Positions 10,204 through 18,741 of a stretch of DNA of 64,000 nt are shown here, piece by piece; the first letter of the stretch is position 1, and every line of letters starts with the position of its first letter. The notes under the pieces were generated by a model. The model saw nothing but the letters and a program-made list of their open reading frames with translations. It ran no database searches and had not been told where the DNA came from. This DNA is from CBDBJQ01 sp965206405 (GTDB taxonomy: Bacteria; Pseudomonadota; Alphaproteobacteria; UBA8366): contig CBDBJQ010000006.1 in the NCBI GenBank assembly GCA_965206405.1, positions 372,001-436,000 of the forward strand, written 5' to 3'. The position numbers and the translations under genes were made by a program.

Positions 10204-10986
10204 TCAGACCACAGGCGACAGCCCGCCATCGACGTTGATCGCGGTTCCGGTGATATAGCCGCCGGCGTCTGAAGCAAGGAAACAGGCGAGGCCGGCGAAC
10301 TCCTCCGCCGTGCCGACTCGTCCCATGGGCAGGGCAGTGCCCATCTCGGCGAGAAACGCCGCATAGTCCCGGTTCTTGTTCTCTCCGGCATGGCGGCGCA
10401 CCCACTGGTCGCTGTCGATGCGGCCGACCAGAAGGCCGTTGACCAGCACGTTGTGCGGGGCGAGTTCGGCTGACAGGGCTTTGGTCAGAGCCATGCCGGC
10501 GGCGCGCGAGACTGCTGTCGGCGCGCCCTCGGCCGGCGGCGCCTTGGCGCCGGTGTTCAGTATGTTGAGGATGCGGCCCCACCGTCGCTCCTTCATGCCC
10601 GGGATCACCAGCCGCGAGAGTCGGATCGCGGCGAACAGTTTCAACTCAAGGTCGTGGCGCCAGAGCTCGTCGTCGATTTCGAGAAACGGCCCGCGCTGGG
10701 ATGTGCCGGCGTTGTTGACCAGGATGTCGATTGGTCCGAGCGCATCGACTGCCGTGGCGTGAGCTTCGGCAATTTGCACCGGGTCCGCGACGTCACAGGG
10801 AATGGCGGCGATCTTGGCGCCGGTGGCGCCGGCGATCTCCTCGCGTGTCTGTTTCAGCACCTCGGCTCGCCGTGCCAGCAGGGCAACCGAGCCCCCGGCA
10901 CCGGCGAATGCCATGGCCATGGCCTTGCCGAGGCCGAGACTGCCGCCAGTGATCAGCGCGGTGCGCCCGTCGAGACGAATTTCCAT
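10204..10986 (-). CDS. SDR-fold protein with atypical active site
   Basis: A 260-aa short-chain dehydrogenase/reductase fold: TGGSLGLG cofactor loop (13-20), CDVAD (64-68) and NNAG (91-94). The catalytic YxxxK is missing: the aligned positions read T157 and R161 in PTAVSRAAG. The C-terminal GGYITGTAINVDGG is normal for the family. The substitution looks like a subfamily trait rather than decay because the frame and the rest of the fold are intact. The reaction is unknown; it may be a non-classical reductase or a binding protein. It is convergent with the binding-protein-like gene. Confidence 0.8.
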   Translation of the reverse strand: MEIRLDGRTALITGGSLGLGKAMAMAFAGAGGSVALLARRAEVLKQTREEIAGATGAKIAAIPCDVADPVQIAEAHATAVDALGPIDILVNNAGTSQRGPFLEIDDELWRHDLELKLFAAIRLSRLVIPGMKERRWGRILNILNTGAKAPPAEGAPTAVSRAAGMALTKALSAELAPHNVLVNGLLVGRIDSDQWVRRHAGENKNRDYAAFLAEMGTALPMGRVGTAEEFAGLACFLASDAGGYITGTAINVDGGLSPVV

Positions 10987-11123
10987 AATTCCCTATCCTT
11001 ATTGTTTTCCGTATCGGCGCATGATTGGCGCGTGTGTCTGCTGCGTGACACCCCATGGCACTCCGCGGGACCTGCAATCACTCTGGGGCGTGTTTTGGAC
11101 TCTGGGGTATTTCTGGCGGGCGG

Positions 11124-13529
11124 CTATTGCCGCAGCATCCCGCCGGTTTTTTTCTCGACCGCCGCGACGATCTTGCCGGCGACCGCGTCGATCTCCGCTT
11201 CGGTCGGGGTTCGGTCCTCCGGCTGTAGCGTGATCCAGAACGCTATTGATTTTTTGTTCTCGCCGAGTGCTGCGTCCTCGTAGATATCGAAGATCCCGGC
11301 ATCACTGATCAGCGCCTTCTCGGCGTTGCGGGCCGCCTGCAGGAGGTCGTTGGCGGCAACCGTGTTGTCGACGACAAAGGCGAAATCCCTGTGGATCGGC
11401 TGGAAAGGTGATGCATTCAGGGACGGGCGCGCCTTGCTGCCTTTGCTCCGGGACTCGGGTACACGGTCGAGGAAGATCTCGAACCCGCTTGCCGGCCTGT
11501 CATCGTCGAGTGCAAGCAGAACGCGTGGATGCAGATCGCCGAAATAGGCCAGCACCGTCTTGCCGAGGCGAAAACTGCCCGAGCGGCCGGGATGGTACCA
11601 GGCCGGGGCGTCCGCCGTTATCTGCATGTTGGCGACCGGTGCACCGGCCGCCTGCAGCACCGCGGCAACGTCGGCCTTGACGTCGAAAACATCGACATCG
11701 CGGATTGCATACCGCCAGTGACGGGCACTGTTGCGGCCATGGCGGACACCGGCGGCGACAATGTCCTGTCCGTCGGGCGTGTTGTCGCGGTAACATGGGC
11801 CGACCTCGAACAGCCTGCAATCCGGGTGGCCCCGGTCGCTGTTGCGTTTCGCCGCGGTGAGCAGATTGGGCAGAACCGACGGGCGCATGGCGTCGAGGTC
11901 AGTGCTGATCGGGTTGGCCAGCATTAACTGCTCCGGAACGCCGCCGAACAAATCGGCGAAATCGGAGGGCATGAACGACCAGGTGACAGCCTCGAGCATG
12001 CCGCGTCCGGCGAGCACGCGCCTCGCGAAAGCGGCTCGGCGCTGGGCGCGGGAGATGGCCGCTTCGGGAAGCGACGTTGGCCGGGGCACCGGGGTGACCG
12101 GGATGTTGTCAAAGCCGTGCATCCGCAGCACTTCCTCGACCAGACAGTGCTCGCTCTCCACATCGGGTCGCCAGGAGGGCGCGGTAGTGTGCACGGTGTC
12201 TCTCTCGATACGCGGTGCAAAACCGAGGCGGTCGAGGATGCCCTGGACCGCGTCGACCTCAAGCGCGACGCCACCGAAATTCGCTAACCGCGGAAGACGG
12301 AGTGTCACCTCCCGTGCCGTCTTCGGCATCTCGCCGGCGATGGTGAGCTCGCTGGCCTCGCCGCCGCAGAGTTCGAGGATCAACCGTGTCGCCACATGCG
12401 CGCCCCAGAGAGCGGAGGCGGGATCGACGCCGCGTTCGAAACGGAAGCGGGCGTCGGATTCGATGCCGAGCTTGCGCCCGGTCGCTGCGGTGCGGACCGG
12501 GTCGAACAGAGCAACCTCGAGGAACGCCTCGGTGGTGGCGTCGCTGCAACCCGAAACCTCGCCGCCGATGACGCCGCCGATCGCCTGCACGCCGGTATCG
12601 TCGGCGATCACGGTCATGCCGTCCTCGAGGGTGTAGATCTTGCCATCGAGAGCGGCCACGTTTTCGCCGGGTTGGGCGAAGCGCATGGTCAGGTCGCCGG
12701 AGAGCCGGGCCGCATCGAAGACGTGCAACGGCCGGCCAAGATCGAAAGTGACGAAGTTGGTGATGTCGACAAGGGTGGAGATCGGCCGCAGACCGATCGC
12801 CAGCAGGCGCTTGCGAAGCCATTCCGGACTCGGGCCGTTGCGCAAATTACGGAAATGCCGGCCGACGACCAGCGGGCAGGCACCCTGGTGATCCTTCGGC
12901 AGATCGCGCCGCCACTGCAGCGGCGGTGCGAAACTCCCCGGATTCTCTGGTGCGTCCAATGGTTTGAGCGTACCGATGCCGAATGCGGCGAGATCCCGTG
13001 CGATGCCGTAGACGCCTAGGCAATCGCTGCGGTTGGGTGTTATCGAGAGTTCGATCAGCGGATCGCCACCAAGTACCTCGGCTGCCGGAATGCCCGGCTT
13101 GACGCCGTCATCGAGCTCGACGATGCCCTCATGCTCATCCGAGATCCCGAGCTCGCGCTCCGACAGAAGCATGCCGGCGGATTCGACGCCGCGGATCTGG
13201 CTTTTCTTCAGCACTATCCCGGTTCCCGGGATCTCGGTGCCGGCGAGAGCGAGGATGCCGGTCATGCCAGCCCGGGCGTTGGGTGCTCCGCAGACGACCT
13301 GAACCGGCGCCGCACCGGCGCCTGGATCGACCATGCACACGCGCAGCTTGTCGGCGTCAGGGTGCGCCTCGGCGCTGATTACCCGACCGGTGGTGAATTC
13401 GGCGAGCGCGGCTCCCGGATCGGCGATCTCCTCGACCTCGAGGCCGATCATCGTTGCCGAGCGGGCGATCTCGTCGAGGGGCGCATCCGTATCGAGATGT
13501 TCGCGGAGCCACGACAGGGTGAACTTCAC
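11124..13529 (-). CDS. pheT: Phenylalanine-tRNA ligase beta subunit
   Basis: The 801-aa beta chain of the alpha2-beta2 enzyme that charges tRNA-Phe and edits Tyr. It begins KFTLSWLREHLDTDAPL, contains the N-terminal EMAP/OB tRNA-binding fold, the B3/B4 editing region and a C-terminal anticodon-binding domain (from about SPFQPIHRDFAFVVD). The start is a GTG whose first four bases overlap the pheS stop (GTGA), so translation is coupled to pheS. Upstream in-frame codons exist but lie inside pheS and are unconserved. Confidence 0.96.
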   Translation of the reverse strand: MKFTLSWLREHLDTDAPLDEIARSATMIGLEVEEIADPGAALAEFTTGRVISAEAHPDADKLRVCMVDPGAGAAPVQVVCGAPNARAGMTGILALAGTEIPGTGIVLKKSQIRGVESAGMLLSERELGISDEHEGIVELDDGVKPGIPAAEVLGGDPLIELSITPNRSDCLGVYGIARDLAAFGIGTLKPLDAPENPGSFAPPLQWRRDLPKDHQGACPLVVGRHFRNLRNGPSPEWLRKRLLAIGLRPISTLVDITNFVTFDLGRPLHVFDAARLSGDLTMRFAQPGENVAALDGKIYTLEDGMTVIADDTGVQAIGGVIGGEVSGCSDATTEAFLEVALFDPVRTAATGRKLGIESDARFRFERGVDPASALWGAHVATRLILELCGGEASELTIAGEMPKTAREVTLRLPRLANFGGVALEVDAVQGILDRLGFAPRIERDTVHTTAPSWRPDVESEHCLVEEVLRMHGFDNIPVTPVPRPTSLPEAAISRAQRRAAFARRVLAGRGMLEAVTWSFMPSDFADLFGGVPEQLMLANPISTDLDAMRPSVLPNLLTAAKRNSDRGHPDCRLFEVGPCYRDNTPDGQDIVAAGVRHGRNSARHWRYAIRDVDVFDVKADVAAVLQAAGAPVANMQITADAPAWYHPGRSGSFRLGKTVLAYFGDLHPRVLLALDDDRPASGFEIFLDRVPESRSKGSKARPSLNASPFQPIHRDFAFVVDNTVAANDLLQAARNAEKALISDAGIFDIYEDAALGENKKSIAFWITLQPEDRTPTEAEIDAVAGKIVAAVEKKTGGMLRQ

Positions 13530-14632
13530 GGCGTCAGTCCCCGCAGCAGGGACGGCGCCTCGAGCGGCACGAAGCCGTAATGGCGAAGCCATCGCACATC
13601 GCCCTCGAAGAAGGTCCGCAGGTCCGGCATGCCGTATTTGAGCATGGCGATCCGTTCCAGCCCCATGCCAAAGGCGAAGCCCTGGTAGATGTCGGGGTCG
13701 ATGCCGCCAGCCTCCAGCACGTTGGGATGGACCATGCCCGAGCCGAGAATCTCCAGCCAGTCATCACCGGCGCCAATCTCGATCCGGTCCCGGTTCCGGG
13801 CGCAGCCGATATCAACCTCGGCCGAGGGCTCGGTGAAGGGAAAATAGCTGGGGCGGAATCGCACCGGTACATCGTCGACCTCGAAATAAGCTTTGCAGAA
13901 CTCGATCAGGCAGCCCTTGAGGTGGCCCATATGGACTGCCTTGTCGACGTACAGCCCCTCGACCTGGTGGAACATCGGCGTGTGGGTCATGTCGGAATCG
14001 CACCGATAGGTGCGGCCGATGGCGATGATGCGGATCGGCGCCCCCTGGGTCTGCATGGCGCGGATCTGGACCGGGGAGGTGTGGGTGCGCAGGAGCATGC
14101 GCTCGCCATCCGGCGCTTCCGGGAAATAGAAGGTGTCGTGCATCTGGCGCGCCGGATGCTCGGGTGGGATGTTGAGAGCGGTGAAGTTGTGGAAATCGTC
14201 CTCGATGTCGGGCCCCTCGGCGAGGGCGAAGCCCATCTCGCCAAAGATCGCAACCACCTCGTCGAGGGTCTGGCTGATCGGGTGAAGCAGACCCGCAACT
14301 TCGGGCGCAGCAGGGAGCGTGACGTCGATGGTTTCGTCGGCGAGACGGGCCTCGATGGCGTCGTCCTTGAGCGCCGCCTGGCGCGCCTCGAGCGCCGTCT
14401 GCACCACATCCTTGACTGCGTTCAGGTTGCGGCCGGCTTCGCGCCGCTGTTCGGCATCGAGTGCGCCAAGCGCGCGCGCCATCAGGGTCAGGCTGCCCTT
14501 GCGGCCAAGCACCGACACCCGGAGTTTTTCGAGAGTCTCGAGATCCGGCGCCGCTGCCGCCGCTTTGAGCGCCGAGTCCCGAATCTCTTCGGGTCGCGCC
14601 GCCGCTGATGCGTCGTCGCTGTCTGCCGTCAT
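13526..14632 (-). CDS. pheS: Phenylalanine-tRNA ligase alpha subunit
   Basis: Catalytic alpha subunit, 368 aa, class II synthetase. Motif 2 region RTHTSPVQIRAM and motif 3 GMGLERIAMLKYG are present, after an N-terminal coiled-coil domain (about 1-90) that contacts tRNA. The ATG at 14632 (MTADSDDAS) is preferred; an upstream one would add 34 basic, unconserved residues that overlap the rplT spacer. It sits 31 bases after rplT in the rpmI-rplT-pheS-pheT operon and ends in the GTGA overlap with pheT. Confidence 0.96.
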   Translation of the reverse strand: MTADSDDASAAARPEEIRDSALKAAAAAPDLETLEKLRVSVLGRKGSLTLMARALGALDAEQRREAGRNLNAVKDVVQTALEARQAALKDDAIEARLADETIDVTLPAAPEVAGLLHPISQTLDEVVAIFGEMGFALAEGPDIEDDFHNFTALNIPPEHPARQMHDTFYFPEAPDGERMLLRTHTSPVQIRAMQTQGAPIRIIAIGRTYRCDSDMTHTPMFHQVEGLYVDKAVHMGHLKGCLIEFCKAYFEVDDVPVRFRPSYFPFTEPSAEVDIGCARNRDRIEIGAGDDWLEILGSGMVHPNVLEAGGIDPDIYQGFAFGMGLERIAMLKYGMPDLRTFFEGDVRWLRHYGFVPLEAPSLLRGLTP

Positions 14633-14663
14633 TGCCGGAACCTTTCGCCTCGGGGAGGCGGGA

Positions 14664-15026
14664 TCAGCTTTCGCCGAGCGCCGTCCGGGCCTGTTCGACC
14701 AGTGCCGTGAAGGAGTCGGGTTCGCGGGCGGCAAGGTCTGCCATGATCTTCCGGTCGACTTCGATCCCGGCCTTTTTCATGCCGTGGATAAACTCGGAAT
14801 AGGTCATTCCGTGCTGCCGGACCCCGGCGTTGATCCTCTGGATCCACAGCGCGCGGAAGTTGCGCCGTCGGACCCGGCGGTCACGATAGGCATATTGCAG
14901 GTTCCGGTCGACTCGCTGGGCCGCTGCTCGGAAGGTGTTCTTCGACCGCCCGCGCGAGCCCTTGGCCTGCCGGAGGACTTTCTTGTGACGTGCGTGGCGT
15001 GTCACGCCTCGTTTTACACGTGCCAT
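14664..15026 (-). CDS. rplT: 50S ribosomal protein L20
   Basis: A 120-aa, strongly basic protein starting MARVKRGVTRHARHKKVL, the standard L20 N-terminus, which binds 23S rRNA early in 50S assembly. The globular C-terminus includes WIQRINAGVRQHGMTYS. The gene is 3 bases downstream of rpmI, so the two are translated together. In other bacteria L20 represses this operon through the leader mRNA; the roughly 70-base leader ahead of rpmI could serve this but I see no clear pseudoknot. Confidence 0.98.
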   Translation of the reverse strand: MARVKRGVTRHARHKKVLRQAKGSRGRSKNTFRAAAQRVDRNLQYAYRDRRVRRRNFRALWIQRINAGVRQHGMTYSEFIHGMKKAGIEVDRKIMADLAAREPDSFTALVEQARTALGES

Positions 15027-15029
15027 CGA

Positions 15030-15227
15030 TCACATTCTCAGGAAGTTACGCTTCACGATGCGGGCGTCGCTCGCAGAGAGGATCTGCGTGCCCCGGTTCG
15101 TGCGCTTCATTTTCTGTGACCGGCGTCGCAGCATGTGCCGGAGATTGGCGCTGTTGAAGCGGATCCGGCCCTTGGCGGTGCGCCGGAATCGCTTGGTCGC
15201 GCTGCTCTTGTTCTTCAGCTTGGGCAT
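15030..15227 (-). CDS. rpmI: 50S ribosomal protein L35
   Basis: A 65-aa basic protein, MPKLKNKSSATKRFRRTAKG onwards, with the Arg-rich HMLRRRSQKMKR segment typical of L35. It is the first gene of the rpmI-rplT-pheS-pheT unit. A GGGAG Shine-Dalgarno lies 7-8 bases before the ATG, and a well-matched sigma-70-type promoter is about 80 bases upstream. In most relatives infC is directly upstream, whereas here infC is 4.3 kb away. Confidence 0.98.
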   Translation of the reverse strand: MPKLKNKSSATKRFRRTAKGRIRFNSANLRHMLRRRSQKMKRTNRGTQILSASDARIVKRNFLRM

Positions 15228-15305
15228 TTCATGCTCCCTGGTAAGAGAGGTTACCGCGGGCGGAGAGGCATACCCTGAGCCATCCGTCCGGTTGTGCGCG
15301 CGAGT

Positions 15306-15334
15306 TTTATAGCCTCCCCGACCCGGTGAGACAA
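15306..15334 (-). promoter_or_regulatory. Promoter for rpmI-rplT-pheS-pheT
   Basis: On the minus strand TTGTCT (15334-15329) and TATAAA (15311-15306) are separated by exactly 17 bases, a good sigma-70 match (4/6 and 5/6). Transcription would begin near 15299, giving a leader of about 72 bases before rpmI. This would free the operon from dependence on the distant infC. Confidence 0.6.
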
Positions 15335-15362
15335 CAGCCCGGGGTGGCTCGGTCCGCAAACC

Positions 15363-15404
15363 AGGCAATTTTTACGGGCAATTTTTACGGGCAATTTTTA
15401 CGGG
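15363..15404. repeat. Three tandem copies of a 14-bp AT-rich unit
   Basis: The unit GGGCAATTTTTACG occurs three times without gap (first base of copy one differs). The stop codon of the hydrolase gene at 15398 lies in the third copy, and the array sits 30-75 bases upstream of the rpmI -35 box. The A/T tracts recur every 14 bases, so they are not helically phased. Confidence 0.9.
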
Positions 15405-16273
15405 CAAGCGCCGGGGCCGGAAGCAAGCGGCTCGCGCGTCATGAATTCGTGGATGCAGGCCCCGTAGCGCTTGTCGAAGCGGGTGGTTTTTGCCGCGCCG
15501 TGTCCGGGTATTGCGCTGGTCTCGTCGAGATAGATGAACGCGTGTTTTTTGTTCTGGCCGAGGGCAGCGTTGATGGCGGGCGTGAAACTGTACCCCTTGC
15601 AGTGATCCCCCTCGGCGAGGAGCAGGATCAAGCGGGGCGTTCGGGATGCCCGAATCGCCTGTGTGATCCAGCGTTGCTGGATCTTTATATCGTCGGGATG
15701 GAACGTGCCACGGCAACGGCGACGCCCGTGGCTGATGGCAAACGCGATTACGCCATGCAGATGCGGGCTGTGTCTGGAAGCACCGAGTACGATCGCCGCG
15801 CCGGTAGACTGGCCGGCCAGGATGACGCGGCGATAGCCAGTCAGCCTGGCTGCTGTGATGCGCGCGTTCAGATCGGCGATATGGTGGGCGCCGGCACGGC
15901 TCCAGCGGCCCTCGCAGCGCTCGTTGCGCTGGACCTTCACCACGTCCCAGCCCGAATGTGCAAAACGCGCGATTGCTGGCGGCGGAAGCCTGGTCCAGCC
16001 AGGTTTCCGATTTTGCCGCCAGCCATGGAGGAAGAAAACGACTCCTTCTGCCTGCCCGGGGCCGATGACGGGGTGGTTGGAATAGGCCGGAACCTGCCAG
16101 TAGCAGGTGCCGGGCGAGGGTGGCCCCGAATAATATTGGGTGTCCCACGCGCTGTAGCCGGTGGCGCATGAGGTGGAGACAAGGCAAACAGCGGAAAGGC
16201 AGAAGAGCGCAACGAAGGGCCGAAGTGCGGCGAGCGACCGCCGCCCGCGCACAGCCTCGGCCGTGCGGGTCAT
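15398..16273 (-). CDS. Exported alpha/beta-hydrolase-like protein
   Basis: A 291-aa protein with a basic start, a hydrophobic stretch (about 16-34) ending VSTSCATG, so it is probably exported and perhaps a lipoprotein, although the lipobox is not canonical. The mature part holds FFLHGW (oxyanion-type HG), the nucleophile elbow GQSTG, and a late RYGACIHEF with a possible catalytic His. The fold therefore looks like an alpha/beta hydrolase; the substrate is unknown. The ATG giving MTRTAEAV is chosen since it places the signal sequence at the N-terminus; a longer frame overlaps the enoyl-CoA hydratase gene. It belongs to the accessory block inside the translation cluster. Confidence 0.65.
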   Translation of the reverse strand: MTRTAEAVRGRRSLAALRPFVALFCLSAVCLVSTSCATGYSAWDTQYYSGPPSPGTCYWQVPAYSNHPVIGPGQAEGVVFFLHGWRQNRKPGWTRLPPPAIARFAHSGWDVVKVQRNERCEGRWSRAGAHHIADLNARITAARLTGYRRVILAGQSTGAAIVLGASRHSPHLHGVIAFAISHGRRRCRGTFHPDDIKIQQRWITQAIRASRTPRLILLLAEGDHCKGYSFTPAINAALGQNKKHAFIYLDETSAIPGHGAAKTTRFDKRYGACIHEFMTREPLASGPGACP

Positions 16274-16304
16274 GGCGTCGCCACGTCCCGGCGGGTGTTT
16301 ATGT

Positions 16305-17069
16305 TTAGCGCCCTTTCCAAACCGGATCGCGCTTCTCGATGAAGGCACGCGGGCCTTCGGCGAAATCCTCGGTTTTCCTGATCGCGGTTCCAGCATCGGC
16401 CGTTGTTTTCCACAGCGCCTCATCGTCATCGTCGAAGGCGCGTTCGGCAACCCTGCGGCTCGCCTGCACCGCCAGCGGCGCGTTGACGGCGATGCGGTCG
16501 CCCAGTGCGCGTGCCTCTTCGAGGAGCTTGTCGGCCGGCACAGCCTTGTTGATCAATCCCAGGGTCACGGCGCGGGCCGCATCAATGGAGTCACCGGTCA
16601 GGATGATCTCCATCGCCATCGCCTTGCCGACCGCCCGCGGCATGCGGAACAGGCCGCCGGCACCGGCGACGAGCGAGCGCTTGACCTCGGGCAGGCCGAA
16701 AACGGCGGTGTCGACGGCAACAGCGAGGTCGCAGGAGAGAAGCAGTTCGCAGCCGCCGGCGAGCGCCGGGCCGTTGACGGCCGCGATCAGCGGCTTCATG
16801 CGGAGGCGCTTGACCAGGCCGCCGAAACCGCCGCGGTTGGTGCTCAGGCTGTCACCGTTTCCGGCGGCGATCTCTTTCAGATCGGCGCCGGCGCAGAATA
16901 CGGTGCCGGTGCCGGTGAGAATCACCGCGCGGATCTCGTTGTCAGCGTCGCAGTCGTCGAGTGCGCTCTCGATGCCGTTGGCCACGTCGCCGTTGACGGC
17001 GTTGCGGGCCTCGGGTCGGTTGAGGGTCATGACGGCGACATGATCGTCCTTTTCCAGTTCAACAGCCAT
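16305..17069 (-). CDS. Enoyl-CoA hydratase/isomerase family protein
   Basis: A 254-aa crotonase-fold protein, MAVELEKDDHVAVMTLNRPE at the start. The two oxyanion-hole segments are visible: FCAGADLKEI near residues 58-67 and NGPALAGGCELLLSCD near 93-108. Members hydrate or isomerise enoyl-CoA in beta-oxidation or handle related CoA esters. The C-terminal region with FIEKRDPVWKGR is the usual trimer end. A second crotonase gene lies on the other strand at 18764, but the two are not close copies. Confidence 0.9.
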   Translation of the reverse strand: MAVELEKDDHVAVMTLNRPEARNAVNGDVANGIESALDDCDADNEIRAVILTGTGTVFCAGADLKEIAAGNGDSLSTNRGGFGGLVKRLRMKPLIAAVNGPALAGGCELLLSCDLAVAVDTAVFGLPEVKRSLVAGAGGLFRMPRAVGKAMAMEIILTGDSIDAARAVTLGLINKAVPADKLLEEARALGDRIAVNAPLAVQASRRVAERAFDDDDEALWKTTADAGTAIRKTEDFAEGPRAFIEKRDPVWKGR

Positions 17070-17261
17070 TCGATTCCTCCCGGGACTCTGTTTGTTTACT
17101 GTTTGCTATGGTGGTCCGCCACCTGGCTTGCGTCAACGCCCTGTTGCGTTCTTGTGGGGTTTCTGGCGGGCGTTCTGCGATCCCTTCGGCGAGGTGTTGT
17201 AGACTGGCATTCGCACGCGAAAGGCGAAACAATACCGCATGTTGGAATACGCGGAACCGGA

Positions 17262-17813
17262 ATGGGCGTGGGCGAAAAAACGATAGCAAAACGAGCACTC
17301 GCGGCGGGTTTCGCCGCTCTGCTCGGTGTCTTGCCATGTCTTCCGGTGTCAGCCCAGGAAGCGGGAGTGGTCGCGCGGCTGTCCGGTCCAGCCCGGGTGA
17401 TCGACGGCGACCGGCTGGAGATCGGGGGATGGGAGATCCGGCTCGCCGGCATTGACGCCCCGGAGAGCGTCCAATCCTGCCACTCCCCGTCGGGCATAGA
17501 CTGGCCCTGCGGCCAGCTGGCGGCAGAGACCCTCGCCGGGCATGTCGAGGGCAAGGAGGTTATCTGTCGGACGCTTGATATCGACAGCGAGAAGCGGCTT
17601 ATCGCTCGCTGTGTCGTTGGCGAGGAGGATCTCGGGGGTCTCCTGGTACGGGAGGGCTGGGGTATCGCTTTCGATACCTATGCGCCCCGCTATATGGATT
17701 CCGAAGACACCGCCCGGGCCGAAGGCCTCGGCATCTGGAGCGGGACGTTCTTGCCGCCCGCGCAGTGGCGGTCCATCTACCAGCAGGCCGGAGAGGCCAC
17801 TTCCAGAAAATAA
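17262..17813 (+). CDS. Secreted thermonuclease (SNase)-like protein
   Basis: A 183-aa protein with a signal peptide (about 1-31, ending VSAQ) and one staphylococcal-nuclease domain. VIDGDRLEI (47-54) and RLAGIDAPE (60-68) match the Ca-binding and catalytic strand of the family. Two Cys pairs (73/83 and 102/117) suggest disulphides in an extracytoplasmic protein. The ATG is internal to a much longer open frame, antisense to the neighbouring crotonase gene, and was chosen for the signal peptide. It could cleave nucleic acid, though several bacterial members have no proven activity. Confidence 0.8.
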   Translation: MGVGEKTIAKRALAAGFAALLGVLPCLPVSAQEAGVVARLSGPARVIDGDRLEIGGWEIRLAGIDAPESVQSCHSPSGIDWPCGQLAAETLAGHVEGKEVICRTLDIDSEKRLIARCVVGEEDLGGLLVREGWGIAFDTYAPRYMDSEDTARAEGLGIWSGTFLPPAQWRSIYQQAGEATSRK

Positions 17814-17821
17814 CCCGCCCG

Positions 17822-17940
17822 GGTAAATAACCGAATTCGGACGAATAGCCTGCAAAAACAAGTAGCCTGCCCGGATGAATAACCGGGCCAGGCAGATAAT
17901 TTGATCTGGGTACCATTTGGCTTGGGTACATAACCGGGAC
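17822..17940. repeat. Seven degenerate 17-bp tandem units
   Basis: A core of the type (A/G)ATA(A/G)CC recurs at 17827, 17845, 17862, 17879, 17896, about 17913 and 17930, that is every 17 bases (one 18). Units differ in sequence, so the array is old. It fills the spacer between the nuclease gene and the SDR gene at 17974. Confidence 0.65.
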
Positions 17941-17973
17941 CGATCGGAGAGTCCCGAATGAGGGGAATACAGT

Positions 17974-18741
17974 ATGGAACTCGAGCTTGCCGGACGCCGG
18001 GCCCTGGTCACGGGCGCTTCCAAGGGAATTGGCCGCGCAGTCGCAGAAACCTTGGCCGCAGAAGGATGCGGCCTGCACCTCGCATCGCGCACGGTGGCGG
18101 ATCTCGAGGTGGCGCGCGACGAGCTGAACGCCGCCCACGGCGTGCAGGTGACGGTTCATGCAACCGACCTCTCGGTCAGCGACAATGTCCGCCCCCTCGT
18201 CGCGGCAACCGAGGGCATCGACATTCTCGTTAACAACGCCGGTGCGATCCCGGGCGGCAGCATCGAGGCCGTCGATGAGACGACATGGCGCACGGCCTGG
18301 GATCTGAAGGTGCATGGCTACATCAATCTCTGCCGCGAGGTCTATCCGGCGATGTGCCGGCGCGGCTCGGGCGTGATCCTCAACATCATCGGCATGGCGG
18401 GCGCCAATCCTCGCGCCAACTATGTCGCCGGCAGCGTTGGCAATGCCGGGCTCATGGCCCTGACCCGGGCGCTTGGTTCCGAGAGCCTGGCCCACGGCGT
18501 GCGGGTGATGGCGATCAATCCGGGCCCGATCGAGACCGACAGGCTGGAGACGATCTACAGGAATCTCGCCGAACAGCGGCTCGGTGACGCCGAGCGCTGG
18601 CGCGAGTTGTTCGAGGATCTTCCGGCCAAGCGGCCTGGTACGCCGGAGGAATGCGCATCGATCGCCGCCTTCCTTGTTTCCGGGCAGGCGTCCTGGATCA
18701 CCGGTTGTGTCATCCCGGTCGATGGTGGGGGAGGGTTCTGA
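17974..18741 (+). CDS. SDR family oxidoreductase with altered active site
   Basis: A 255-aa SDR protein: TGASKGIG cofactor loop (13-20), NNAG (87-90), and the late PGTPEECASIAAFL / VIPVDGG segments. The catalytic Tyr is present at 150 but the Lys four residues on is Ser (YVAGS, 150-154), as in a divergent subgroup. A strong GAGGGGA ribosome-binding site is 7 bases before the ATG. It is followed, through a tiny duplicated cistron, by a crotonase gene, suggesting a shared CoA-ester pathway. Confidence 0.83.
   Translation: MELELAGRRALVTGASKGIGRAVAETLAAEGCGLHLASRTVADLEVARDELNAAHGVQVTVHATDLSVSDNVRPLVAATEGIDILVNNAGAIPGGSIEAVDETTWRTAWDLKVHGYINLCREVYPAMCRRGSGVILNIIGMAGANPRANYVAGSVGNAGLMALTRALGSESLAHGVRVMAINPGPIETDRLETIYRNLAEQRLGDAERWRELFEDLPAKRPGTPEECASIAAFLVSGQASWITGCVIPVDGGGGF

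Noticed and set aside
16161..17261. A long N-terminal extension of the nuclease gene
   Set aside because: It is antisense to the enoyl-CoA hydratase and would place the signal peptide in the middle of the protein.
17822..17940. CRISPR array
   Set aside because: The 17-bp units are contiguous and diverged with no unique spacers and no cas genes nearby.
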